A stretch of 34,930 nucleotides of DNA from Gammaproteobacteria bacterium (GCA_020832085.1 JAFIFJ010000145.1:1-34930); one strand, 5' to 3'; positions 26,801 through 34,930 are shown, counted from the stretch's first letter. The notes: generated from the letters alone by a model not told the origin. Made by a program: numbers and translations.

Positions 26801-28435
26801 ATGATCCGTCCCGCCGTCACCATGCTGCTCTGTTTGCTGCTCTCCTCCGCCCTGGCGGCGGGGGCACGGGTGGACTTTGCCCGCAGCGACGAGGGCGAAG
26901 CGCTGCTGCGCTGGATCGGCAGCGAGCCGGACCGGGCCTGGGGCAGGCTGCAGGAACTGAGGGGTGAGCATGAAGGCGATCCGGCCTTCGATGTTCTGCT
27001 CGGCCGTGCTGCGCTGGCCACGGGCAGGACGGCGGAGGCGCTGCTGGCGCTGGAGCGGGTGGAATTCATCGCGCCGGAAACGCCCGGACTGCGCCCGTTG
27101 CTGATTGCAGCACGGATGGAGCAGGGTGAGCGCAGCGTCACGGCGCGGCATGACGGTTCCAGGGTGCAGGCAGCGGATCCCATGCAGTCCATGGATGTGG
27201 ACCGGGAACCCTTGCGCGAACTCGCCGCGGCGGTCCGCGCCGAGCGATTCGAAGAAGCCCTGCGACTGGCGGCCTTGCTGCGGGACGTATGGGAAGGTGA
27301 TCCCGGCTTCGACTATCTCTACGGTCTCGCAGCGCTGGAGAGTGGCCGGCAGCAGGAGGCGGTGTTCGCCCTGCAGCGGGTGCTGTTCTTCCAGCCCGAC
27401 CAGGTCCAGGTCCGGGCCCATCTGGCGCGTGCCCACTTCCTCGGCGGTGAACTCGATCAGGCCGAGGGGGAGTTCCAGGCCGTGTTGGCCGCCAGTCCTC
27501 CGGCCGAGGTCAGCCGCAGCATCCGCGCCTACCTCGCCGAGGTGTCGCGGCTGCGTGCGCAGCAGCGGCCCAGCCTGGCCGGCTTCATCGAACTCGGTGT
27601 GGGTTACGACGACAACGTCAATTCGGCCAGCAGTCTGGAGACCATTGCCACTCCGATCGGCACGGTTCCGCTGAGTGCCGATGGTCGTTCCACCAAGAGT
27701 GGCTACAGCTCCACCCGGGGGCAGCTTGCCTATCAGCACCCCCTGTCCCGGCGCCGGGCTCTCGATGTGGTCCTGGCGGCGTCCCTGCGCGATCACTTTT
27801 CCGCCGGTCAATTCGACCTCGATATTTATCGGGCGGAGGCCGGTTACAACATCAGCATGGAAGACCATCGCCTGCGGGCCGCCGTGCACGTCGGCCATGT
27901 CCGGCTCGACGGCAGCGAATTCCAGTGGAGTGGCGGCATCTCGGGTAGTTGGATCACCGAAGTTCGGGACTGGGAGCTGCAGGCCCAGGCGCGCCTGTCC
28001 GTGATCCGGTTTCCGGACGCCGACAGCCGCGACGTGGACCAGTTTCTGCTGCTTCTCAGCGCATCGCGGCTCTTCGAGCGCGACCTGCTCAGTCTGGACC
28101 TGCTGGCAGGGCGGGATGAGGCACGAAGCAGCGACGGTGAACATCACGGGCGTGACTTCGCCAGCCTGGCGGCCACGTGGCAGCACCTGCTTGGGGATGG
28201 CCACGTGCCTTACATGCGCCTGATGCTGCAGGGCAGCCGCTACCATGCGCCCCATCCTGTGTTCGCGGAGCGCAGGGAGGAAGTCATGTATGCCGGCAGT
28301 GCCGGCTGGAACTGGATCATGAGTCCGGCGCTCAGCGCCCGTGGGGAACTGAGCTACACCCGGGTGGACGGCACGCTGGACCTTTTTGAGTACGACCGGG
28401 CGCGGGTCGAAGCCGCCCTGCGCTATCGATTCTGA
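26801..28435 (+). CDS. Slam-like (DUF560) TPR plus outer-membrane beta-barrel protein
   Basis: This 544-residue protein has a signal peptide (1-20). The periplasmic N-terminal part has two homologous TPR blocks (about 57-106 and 165-215): FDVLLGRAALATGR and FDYLYGLAALESGR. The segment VRAHLARAHFLGGELDQAEGEFQAVLAASPP, IRAYLAEVSRLR and then GFIELGVGYDDNVN (near 268) is the hallmark junction of surface lipoprotein assembly modulators. The remaining 280 residues alternate in amphipathic strands and end in ALRYRF, with the terminal Phe of outer-membrane barrels. Slam proteins move TbpB-like cargo across the outer membrane (type XI secretion). Two FecR-barrel genes follow, the first after only 13 bases. 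A generic TPR-porin is the alternative. Confidence 0.75.
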   Translation: MIRPAVTMLLCLLLSSALAAGARVDFARSDEGEALLRWIGSEPDRAWGRLQELRGEHEGDPAFDVLLGRAALATGRTAEALLALERVEFIAPETPGLRPLLIAARMEQGERSVTARHDGSRVQAADPMQSMDVDREPLRELAAAVRAERFEEALRLAALLRDVWEGDPGFDYLYGLAALESGRQQEAVFALQRVLFFQPDQVQVRAHLARAHFLGGELDQAEGEFQAVLAASPPAEVSRSIRAYLAEVSRLRAQQRPSLAGFIELGVGYDDNVNSASSLETIATPIGTVPLSADGRSTKSGYSSTRGQLAYQHPLSRRRALDVVLAASLRDHFSAGQFDLDIYRAEAGYNISMEDHRLRAAVHVGHVRLDGSEFQWSGGISGSWITEVRDWELQAQARLSVIRFPDADSRDVDQFLLLLSASRLFERDLLSLDLLAGRDEARSSDGEHHGRDFASLAATWQHLLGDGHVPYMRLMLQGSRYHAPHPVFAERREEVMYAGSAGWNWIMSPALSARGELSYTRVDGTLDLFEYDRARVEAALRYRF

Positions 28436-28448
28436 CGGGAGTGACGCC

Positions 28449-30029
28449 ATGGTGATGATGATGCGAGGTCCCTTCCTGTCAGGACTGCTGGCGCTTTCGC
28501 TGCTGCTGGCGTCGATGTCCCTCCTGGCGTCAGACCCGGTCGGTCGCGTGGTGCTTGCCCGCGGCGATGCCACGGCGCTGGCTGCGGATGGTTCGAGCCG
28601 TGCCTTGGCCCGCCGTGATGAGGTGCTCGAGGGAGACACCCTTGTCACCGGTGCTGGCGCTGCCCTGCAGGTCCGCTTCGACGACGGCGGTGTGCTTTCC
28701 CTGCGTGGCGATACCCGCATCGAACTGGCGGTCTATCGCAGCGGGCGTCCGGCGGCCGGGCCGGATCGCATCCTGCTGCGGGCCCTGCAGGGCGCCATTC
28801 GGACCATCACCGGAACCATCGCCCGACAGGATCCCTCCGCTTTCGAAGTGGAGACTCCCGTGGCCAGCATCGGTATCCGCGGGACCCATTTTGAAGCCGC
28901 GCAGGAGTCGGCCAATGCCTGGATCATCGGCGTCTGGGACGGCGGCATCCGGGTCTACAACGAGCACGGCGCGGTCAACCTCGGCCGGGATGCGGAATTC
29001 CTCTACGCCCGCGCCCGGGCGGGCCGTGCGCCGGAGGGTCTGGTTGTCGCACCCGAGGGCTTCGGTGAAGGCATTGCCGGGGGCGGCACGACTTCCGAGG
29101 CGACGGAGGTGGCTTCGGCCGCAGCAGGGACTGAAGGAGCAGGCGTTGCTGATGACGGCGGGACCCGGTTGGCGGCTCAGGAGGAAGGCGTGCGCCTCAA
29201 TCCTGGTGAAGATGCCAATGATCTGCAGACCCTGCTCGACCTGGCGGACCGCTCGATTTCCGAGCTGTTTGCGCTGTCCGAAGCGGAGCGGCGGCAGCTC
29301 GACACCATGCAGCCGAGCGCCCTGCTGATGGGGCTGCTGCCGGATGGCAGCATCGTTGCCGGTCGCGGTGCCACTGCAGACGATGGCAGTGCGCTGGTGG
29401 CGTTCACGCTGCCGGATGGACGCGAAGCGGTGCTGCGGGGTGGCGGGGCGCCCGTGACGTCGGGAGACTCCCGAGTCGGCGGTTTCGACGTCACCTGGGG
29501 CCGGTTCGCCCGGCCCGCGCCCGGCGAGGGTCCGATCCTGCTGGTGGGTCCCAACGGCGAAGCTCAGGCGGCCGTGTTGCGGGACGACCTGACCTTCGTC
29601 GTGGTGGGTGATGTCCGGGTCGCTGACCTCAACGTCAAAGCAGCCTTCCGTGGTGATCAGGCCATCGGCCGGGCCAGCGGCGGGGAGTTCACCGATTTCG
29701 ACGTGTTCTTCAATGCGGTGGTCGATCTCGGTGAAGGCAGGATCCGCGATGGACACCTGCTGCTGCAGGTCGGCGGCGGTGCCGAAGAGTTCCGGGTCGC
29801 CTTCGCCGGTGCAGTGAGAGGTGGGCACGCGGAACTCGATGTCACATCCGGGACGATCAGCGGTTTCGGCGTCGGCGGAACCGTGGAAGTCGATCGCGTC
29901 GGCTCCGACATCCAGGGACTGTTCACGCGTGAGGCGGAAGGATTCGTCGGTGGCTTCAGCCTGCGCGAACTTGGCAATCGGGACCGCTTTGCAGAGGGAG
30001 CGTTCGTCGCCAAACCGGTGGACGACTGA
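28449..30029 (+). CDS. Secreted FecR-domain protein with one C-terminal TbpB-like barrel module
   Basis: This 526-residue protein starts at an ATG with GGGAG upstream, 13 bases after the Slam-like stop. Residues 1-28 are a signal peptide without a lipobox. A FecR domain spans about 30-190 (DEVLEGDTLVTGAGAALQVRF, SLRGDTRIEL, VETPVASIGIRGTHF with IGIRGT at 141-146). A low-complexity Ala/Gly/Glu linker and a helical stretch (about 205-300) follow. The C-terminal module runs from Trp350 (FDVTWGRF) to a closing motif near 490 (QGLFTREAEGFVGGFSL). That motif resembles the G-x-F-x-G..A.E..GG.F strand of TbpB-type barrels. It is probably cargo of the adjacent Slam-like protein. No FecA or ECF sigma gene is present, so classic iron signalling is unlikely. 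Confidence 0.72.
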   Translation: MVMMMRGPFLSGLLALSLLLASMSLLASDPVGRVVLARGDATALAADGSSRALARRDEVLEGDTLVTGAGAALQVRFDDGGVLSLRGDTRIELAVYRSGRPAAGPDRILLRALQGAIRTITGTIARQDPSAFEVETPVASIGIRGTHFEAAQESANAWIIGVWDGGIRVYNEHGAVNLGRDAEFLYARARAGRAPEGLVVAPEGFGEGIAGGGTTSEATEVASAAAGTEGAGVADDGGTRLAAQEEGVRLNPGEDANDLQTLLDLADRSISELFALSEAERRQLDTMQPSALLMGLLPDGSIVAGRGATADDGSALVAFTLPDGREAVLRGGGAPVTSGDSRVGGFDVTWGRFARPAPGEGPILLVGPNGEAQAAVLRDDLTFVVVGDVRVADLNVKAAFRGDQAIGRASGGEFTDFDVFFNAVVDLGEGRIRDGHLLLQVGGGAEEFRVAFAGAVRGGHAELDVTSGTISGFGVGGTVEVDRVGSDIQGLFTREAEGFVGGFSLRELGNRDRFAEGAFVAKPVDD

Positions 30030-30100
30030 ACCCCTGCACTGATCCGCTGACGGCAGGACGGCGCCGCGGATCACGTCCTGGCTGCCGCCCCTGAAAAAAG

Positions 30101-30134
30101 TTGTCTCCTGCCGCCTCGGTCCTGGGTTAGAGTC
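30101..30134 (+). promoter_or_regulatory. Weak promoter candidate before the large FecR gene
   Basis: TTGTCT (30101-30106), following an A6 tract, is separated by about 20 bases from TTAGAG in GGGTTAGAGT. The spacing is longer than ideal. A 7-bp stem CAGGACG/CGTCCTG (30054-30080) lies just upstream. The 195-base gap after the previous gene is larger than the other gaps in this cluster, so separate initiation is reasonable. Confidence 0.25.
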
Positions 30135-30224
30135 CAGACGTTGGGAAGGGATGGCCCACCGTCGCCACAAGCGCGTCGGCTCTCTCCTTCCTGGATCGTG
30201 CTTCGATTCTGGGAACCTGCGGCC

Positions 30225-33200
30225 ATGCAAATGTCTTCACTTCGCCTACCGGGCGCTGCGGCGCTTGTCGTACTGCTGTGCCTGTTCGGAACGTTTACGC
30301 CCTGGGCCTTTGCCCAGCAGCAGCCGGCTGGGCGCGTCACTGTGACCTTGGGTCATCTCGAGGCTGTCGCGGCTGACGGCAGCGTCCGTCGTCTGAGCCG
30401 CGGCGATCCTGTTTTTCAGGGGGATACCCTGCGCTCGGGGCCCCAGGGCCGTGCCCAGATTCGCTTTACGGATCGGGGGATCCTGTCCCTGCGTCCGGAC
30501 ACGGCGCTCGCGATCAGCGACTACGCGTACGAGAGCAACGATCCCGCAGCAGGTCGCCAGCAGCTGAATCTGGATCGCGGTGGTTTCCGGACCCAGACCG
30601 GGCGCGTTGCCCAGGCCAGTCGTCAGGCCTACCGGGTACAGACCCCAGTGGCCGTCATCGGCATTCGGGGCACGGTGTTCGACGCACATCAGGAGGTGGG
30701 CGGGGGCCTGCTCGTCGGCAGCAGTCAGGGTGGCGTCGAGGTCCAGAGCAACACCGGCATTGTCGGCCGCATCGGCGCCGGCGAGAACTTCAATTTCCTC
30801 CGCGTGAACCCCGACGGCAGCATCGACTACCTGCTCGAGACACCCGATGCCTTCTCAGTTACGCCGGGGGTGGAAGAAGGCGAGGAGGACGAGGAAGCCG
30901 ACGCGCTCAGCGCGGCTGACGGTGACGCCTCGTCAGTGGAATCGACCGCCGGCACGGACCCGACCGCCGGCGCCAATTTCGTCAGCCAGACCACCAATCC
31001 GGGCACCACCGGAATCACCTCTCCCTCCGAGACAGGTTCAGGAATACCGCCCACCACGGAGCCGCTTGCGCCCGTAGGTCCCGCTCCCGTGCTTTCGCCC
31101 CAACAGACCGCGGCCCTGCTGGCGGATAACCGCTTCGGTCTGGCGGTGGGCGTCCAGGGTGCGACGGTGGATGCCAGCGGCAATCTTCAGCCCGGCCCTT
31201 CGGGGTTGTTCGGCGGTCTGGCCGCTTTCAATTCGCCGCTGCTGGCATTGAGCAGCGATCGCAGTGGTCTCGGTACCGGCATTGCCGGCAGCAACCGGCA
31301 GGCCATTCTCGATGAAGCCGACATCTTCCTGCTTCCGGGTAGTGGCGAGTTCACGCTGCAGGTGGACAAGGGTGGGGTTCCCGGTCTGGTTTGGGGACGC
31401 TATGCCGCACCGGTGAGCGTGTTTGTCGACCCGCTGGACAATACCCGGATCCTGGAACTCGACCGGGACCTGCTGTTCGTGCTGGGAAGGCCGACGGACA
31501 TTGCCGACCTGCAAGGCATCTTTTTCTATGAGCTGACGGCCTGGGATGCCATCAGTTCGGGGCTGCCCATCTCCATGGTGCTGGCCAGCGGCTCCCTCGA
31601 TCTCGGAACGGGAGTCTACGCCGGGTTCATCGACATCCTCTTTGGCGCCGACTCGGCGTCCGGCCTGAGCCTGTTCGCCGAGTTCCAGAGTCAGGTCAAC
31701 GGTGGCGTGCTGGAAGGCATCCAGTTTGGGGTGTTCGACCTGTTCGAGTTCGCCACCGAGACCACCGTCGACGCGGAGGGTAGCCTGGCGGGATTCTTCA
31801 CCGGTGACGCGGCGTCCTTCCTGCAACTGGCTTTCGACTTCAGAGTGCCCTCCCGCAGCGACGCCGATGTCCGCGGGCTGGCGCTGCTGCAGCGGCAGAC
31901 GGATCTTCCCGACGGTGCCTTGACGCCAGCGGAGGTGGATCTGCTCAATGGCGGGAAGGTGTTCGTGGCCGCGCTCTGCTGCTTCGACGATTTCCAGGGT
32001 GGCCCCACTGGAGCCCTCGGCGGCTTCGCCACCAACCCGGTGGCCAGCGGCGGTGCCGACACCCTGCTTGGTTTCAATCTCGTCGGCCCCTTCGAGGCCG
32101 CTGACCCGCTCGATCCCGAGTTCGTGTTCTTCCCGCCCGACGTGGTGATTCGGCGGGGCACCTCCACGGTGGCGTCAACCCGGGATTTCGGAAGCGACCT
32201 GTTCGGCTTCGAATGGCAGGGGCAGACTGGTCCGGTACGTGCCCACGATGCCGTGACCGGCGAAGTGCTCGCGACCTTTGGCCAGTCTCTGCAAATCCTG
32301 ACGGGCATTCCCACCCCGACCGCCAATCTCATCGGGTCGGCGCGTTTCGAGTTGCTGGATTTCAGTGGCTTCGTGCTGATCAATGGCGCTTCGGGCTTCG
32401 AGCCGGGACCCCTGCTGGATGTCGAGTTTTCCTTCAACGTCAATTTCAGCACCGGAGCCTTGACGGATGGTGTCTTCTTCGCGCCCATTGATATCGATGG
32501 CGGTCTTGGCGCGGCGGAATCCGGTTTCGCGACGCTGTTTGCACTGTTCGATGGGCAGGTGGCTTTCAGCAATCAGAATCCTTTCGTCGCCTTCGACATC
32601 TTTGCTGGCGGCATGGATGTATTCGGCGCGTTCGACGAACTCAATTTCGACGAGAGCGACCTCGCTGGATTCTTTGCCAACACGGGTGGCAACCGCTTTG
32701 CCGCGGCGTTCCGCTTTCAGACCGTCGGCAACAACTTCCTCGACGATGGCCTGACCCCGATCCTGGCCATCGGCACGGCCGTGCTGGGCCGTCAGGATCT
32801 GGCATTGACCGCGGCGGAAGCGGCCCTTTTTGGCAACGGCCTCGGTTTCGTTGGCGCGGATTGCTGCTTCGCGCCTGGCGCCGCTGCCGGCTTCGCGACG
32901 GCGGCAGGGCTCGATGCTGTGCTCGGGGTCTACGTTGATGCCAACGGTGATGACATCAGCCCCACCGACCCACTGTTCGGTGTCGGAACGCCGAACGAAA
33001 TCATTCGCCGTGCCGGATCTTTTGCGGAATTCGAAGTCCAGAATCTCTTCTTCAGCGCTGTCTCGGATGCGGTCATCACTGAGGTCGACTGGTTCGGCGG
33101 CTTCAGTCCCGCGCTCAATCTAGATGCCGCCACGGGAAGCATCATCGGCCGTCTCGACGAGCTGGTGCTGTTCCAGACCGCCATGCCTTCCAGCGTGGCC

Positions 33201-34649
33201 ACCCTGCAGGCGGAGGGCTTCACGACCTTCGCCGGCTCAACGGGTGCCTTCACCTTCGACCAGTCGGCAACCCAATTCGGTTTCGAGAGCAATGCCGGCG
33301 CCAGCTTCCTGGGCTTCAATGCCTCCTTCAATGTCGATCTCGCCAGCGGCGACATCTTCGCTGGCCATCTCTTCCTCGTGGATGAGCGCGCATTCCTTCC
33401 CTTTGGCTTCGGCGAAATCCTCCAGGAGTTGGGTTTCGAGGTGTTCTTCAGCGGCAGGGTGGGGGTGGACAACGGCAACAGTTTCGCGGCTCTCGACATT
33501 CTCGACGGCGTCTATCACGGATGGGTGCCGCTGGACCTCGAAGAGAGTTCTCTGAACGGATTCTTCGCAGGCGAGAACGGGATCGTGTTCCTCGGCGGTT
33601 ACGCCCTGGCCACCAAGGAGGGTTTTGGCCCGTTGCGGACGGCCTCGGGCATCTTCGGACTCAGCAATCAGCTCGACGAAGAGTTTCGCCTGAACCTCGA
33701 CGAAGCGGCAGGCTGGTTCCGCCTTGACGCCGGCGGTGCCAAGCGGCCGAGTTTGGGCATGGCAGTGTTTGCCAGCGATTCATCGGGCGCTGTCCCGTCC
33801 GGTGGCGTCCTACTCGGCCGCTCCAATGATCCCAACGGGGCTGAGAACTTCGTCATGGGTGCCAATCCCCTGCGCAGAACGGACCTGCTCACCGGCGGTT
33901 TCATGCGCACTGATCGAGCCGACTTCTTCGCCCAACCCTTCGAGTTTCTGCTGCGGCGGGAAAACGCCTTCGACTTCGACTTCAATCCTGACGTCACGCC
34001 GAGCGGCATGCCCAGCGACTTTGCGGAATTCAGGGTGTCCTGGGGCGCGTGGAGGGACGACGACGGCAGCGCGGCCAGAATCTTTATCAACAGCGACAGC
34101 GCCGTGATCAATCCGGAGGTCAGTGACGTCTTTTTCGTCAACGTCAATCCCACTCCCATCAGCGGCCTTGCTGACCTGACGGGATCCTTCGCCTACGCGG
34201 GAGGACCTGGATTCGGCCCCATTGCCCACATCGGCGCCGGTGGTGGATCCGTGCTCGGCGGCGTTCAGTACAGCCTCGACTCACTGGAGGTCGCCTTCGA
34301 CCTCAATTTCGGCACGGGAGCGATTACGGACGGCTTTCTGTTTGCGACCTACGGCGCTGAGTTTTCCACTCAGATCGAATGGGATGTCGAGTTCAATGGG
34401 TTCCTCAACGGCGCCATCACGGACTTCACGGTCAACTCCATTCTGGTCACGGAGTTTGGCAGTGGTATCGGGATCGTCAATTCGGGCCACGGGGCGATGA
34501 CGGGCCTGGTCACCGGGCCGATGGCTGAGCGCCATGTGGGCGGCTTCAGCTTCGCCGTCGACTTCGACTCCCTTGGCACGGAAAGGCTGCAGGGGCTGTG
34601 GGTCATTGATCGTGGAGCTCTGGCCTTGCCGCCTGGGAATGGTCAGTAG
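30225..34649 (+). CDS. Large secreted FecR-domain protein with four tandem TbpB-like barrel modules
   Basis: This 1474-residue protein begins at ATG 30225 or the ATG six bases later. The signal peptide ends at AFA-QQQ (residue 30) without a lipobox. A FecR domain covers about 36-195 (FQGDTLRSGPQGRAQIRF, LSLRPDTALAI, VQTPVAVIGIRGTVF with IGIRGT at 145-150). An acidic then Thr/Pro-rich linker spans about 210-295. Four related modules follow, opening at Trp390, Trp664, Trp956 and Trp1273. They close with GFFTG (523), GFFAN (815), GFFAG (1112) and GLVTGPMAERHVGGFSF (1427). Inner strands such as FNVNFSTGALTDG, FNVDLASGDIFAG and FDLNFGTGAITDG recur. Linkers after modules 1 and 2 hold adjacent Cys pairs (585-586, 880-881). 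It is homologous to the preceding single-barrel protein and is likely displayed or secreted by the Slam-like proteins on either side. Confidence 0.72.
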   Translation: MQMSSLRLPGAAALVVLLCLFGTFTPWAFAQQQPAGRVTVTLGHLEAVAADGSVRRLSRGDPVFQGDTLRSGPQGRAQIRFTDRGILSLRPDTALAISDYAYESNDPAAGRQQLNLDRGGFRTQTGRVAQASRQAYRVQTPVAVIGIRGTVFDAHQEVGGGLLVGSSQGGVEVQSNTGIVGRIGAGENFNFLRVNPDGSIDYLLETPDAFSVTPGVEEGEEDEEADALSAADGDASSVESTAGTDPTAGANFVSQTTNPGTTGITSPSETGSGIPPTTEPLAPVGPAPVLSPQQTAALLADNRFGLAVGVQGATVDASGNLQPGPSGLFGGLAAFNSPLLALSSDRSGLGTGIAGSNRQAILDEADIFLLPGSGEFTLQVDKGGVPGLVWGRYAAPVSVFVDPLDNTRILELDRDLLFVLGRPTDIADLQGIFFYELTAWDAISSGLPISMVLASGSLDLGTGVYAGFIDILFGADSASGLSLFAEFQSQVNGGVLEGIQFGVFDLFEFATETTVDAEGSLAGFFTGDAASFLQLAFDFRVPSRSDADVRGLALLQRQTDLPDGALTPAEVDLLNGGKVFVAALCCFDDFQGGPTGALGGFATNPVASGGADTLLGFNLVGPFEAADPLDPEFVFFPPDVVIRRGTSTVASTRDFGSDLFGFEWQGQTGPVRAHDAVTGEVLATFGQSLQILTGIPTPTANLIGSARFELLDFSGFVLINGASGFEPGPLLDVEFSFNVNFSTGALTDGVFFAPIDIDGGLGAAESGFATLFALFDGQVAFSNQNPFVAFDIFAGGMDVFGAFDELNFDESDLAGFFANTGGNRFAAAFRFQTVGNNFLDDGLTPILAIGTAVLGRQDLALTAAEAALFGNGLGFVGADCCFAPGAAAGFATAAGLDAVLGVYVDANGDDISPTDPLFGVGTPNEIIRRAGSFAEFEVQNLFFSAVSDAVITEVDWFGGFSPALNLDAATGSIIGRLDELVLFQTAMPSSVATLQAEGFTTFAGSTGAFTFDQSATQFGFESNAGASFLGFNASFNVDLASGDIFAGHLFLVDERAFLPFGFGEILQELGFEVFFSGRVGVDNGNSFAALDILDGVYHGWVPLDLEESSLNGFFAGENGIVFLGGYALATKEGFGPLRTASGIFGLSNQLDEEFRLNLDEAAGWFRLDAGGAKRPSLGMAVFASDSSGAVPSGGVLLGRSNDPNGAENFVMGANPLRRTDLLTGGFMRTDRADFFAQPFEFLLRRENAFDFDFNPDVTPSGMPSDFAEFRVSWGAWRDDDGSAARIFINSDSAVINPEVSDVFFVNVNPTPISGLADLTGSFAYAGGPGFGPIAHIGAGGGSVLGGVQYSLDSLEVAFDLNFGTGAITDGFLFATYGAEFSTQIEWDVEFNGFLNGAITDFTVNSILVTEFGSGIGIVNSGHGAMTGLVTGPMAERHVGGFSFAVDFDSLGTERLQGLWVIDRGALALPPGNGQ

Positions 34650-34696
34650 TGGCGGCCGGAGCAATGTCGGATAGACGTGAGCGCAAGGAGGTCGCA

Positions 34697-34930
34697 TTGA
34701 TCAGGGGCATCAAGGACCAGGTGGCAAGGGCCTTCCTCATGATGGTGTTCGCTGTGCCCATGACAGTCCTGGCCCAGCAGGTGGACACCATCAACACGCT
34801 GCGGGAGCTGGTGAACCAGGGCCAGTACCAGCGTGCCTTCGAACTCGGTCAGGCGGCGGAGGAGCGCTACGAAGGCCGCGCCGAGTTCGACTTCCACTAT
34901 GGTCTGGCAGCCCTTGAGACCGGCCGCTAT
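34697..34930 (+). CDS. Second Slam-like TPR protein, 3' end cut by window
   Basis: Only the first 78 codons are present; the frame is open to the right edge. TTG 34697 is chosen because a perfect AAGGAGG lies five bases upstream and it starts a clean signal peptide (MIRGIKDQVARAFLMMVFAVPMTVLA-QQ). An in-frame ATG at 34664 would add eleven charged residues. The mature start is helical (INTLRELVNQGQYQRAFELGQAAEERYEG), then FDFHYGLAALETGRY, which aligns with FDYLYGLAALESGRQ in the Slam-like protein at 26801. It begins 47 bases after the four-barrel gene on the same strand, so it is probably the dedicated partner of that cargo. Whether it carries a barrel lies outside the window. Confidence 0.65.
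   Translation, partial: MIRGIKDQVARAFLMMVFAVPMTVLAQQVDTINTLRELVNQGQYQRAFELGQAAEERYEGRAEFDFHYGLAALETGRY

Noticed and set aside
26720..28720. 666-residue open frame on the minus strand opposite the Slam-like gene
   Set aside because: It is antisense to a protein with a signal peptide, TPRs and a barrel. Its own translation shows no signal peptide or known motif.
28449..30029. Classic FecR anti-sigma regulator of iron uptake
   Set aside because: The protein has a cleaved-type signal peptide and no cytoplasmic anti-sigma domain, and there is no FecI or FecA gene beside it. Only the FecR domain is shared.

Overview
The window reads as a high-GC (roughly two-thirds G+C by eye) gammaproteobacterial chromosome. 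The linked housekeeping genes dsbD, aroQ, prmA, an MJ0042/DUF3426 protein, dusB, fis, purH and purD follow the usual gammaproteobacterial order. REP-like palindromes and a PPi-dependent phosphofructokinase suggest a non-enteric lineage such as Chromatiales/Ectothiorhodospira-like, Wenzhouxiangella-like or Xanthomonadales relatives. That placement is an inference.

Positions 1-3.9 kb hold a 5'-truncated CmcJ/AsaB-type oxidoreductase, a small exported OmpA-like protein, a YebC/YeeN regulator, and a PA1024-like FMN NADH:quinone reductase. An unusually structured 5' region with a minus-strand terminator precedes the reductase. Positions 3.9-9.8 kb hold an SGNH hydrolase, a minus-strand operon (membrane protein, mpl, secreted cyclase-family hydrolase), then PPi-phosphofructokinase and inorganic pyrophosphatase side by side. 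REP-like repeats follow. Positions 10.2-15.6 kb hold a PCu(A)C copper chaperone lipoprotein, a TPR-like exported protein, dsbD, aroQ, prmA and a zinc-ribbon membrane protein. The accB-accC pair usually found between aroQ and prmA is absent. A hot-dog thioesterase and a minus-strand polyamine operon (speD, speE, ornithine/lysine decarboxylase) lie where dusB normally follows. dusB-fis and purH-purD then resume. A REPIN-like inverted pair separates purH from purD, and a tandem hexanucleotide array lies after purD. A short piece of the same hexamer family lies inside prmA.

The most interesting part is 24.3 kb to the end. A CHASE2-adenylate cyclase is divergent from an operon-like set: a TPR plus outer-membrane beta-barrel protein of the Slam/DUF560 type, a secreted FecR-domain protein ending in one TbpB-like barrel module, a second FecR-domain protein carrying four such modules, and the start of a second Slam-like gene cut by the window edge. 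This layout matches a type XI (Slam) secretion locus with cargo, but the cargo pairs an N-terminal FecR domain with one or four barrels. I know of no such described system. The Slam and barrel assignments rest on sequence pattern and need profile or structure searches.
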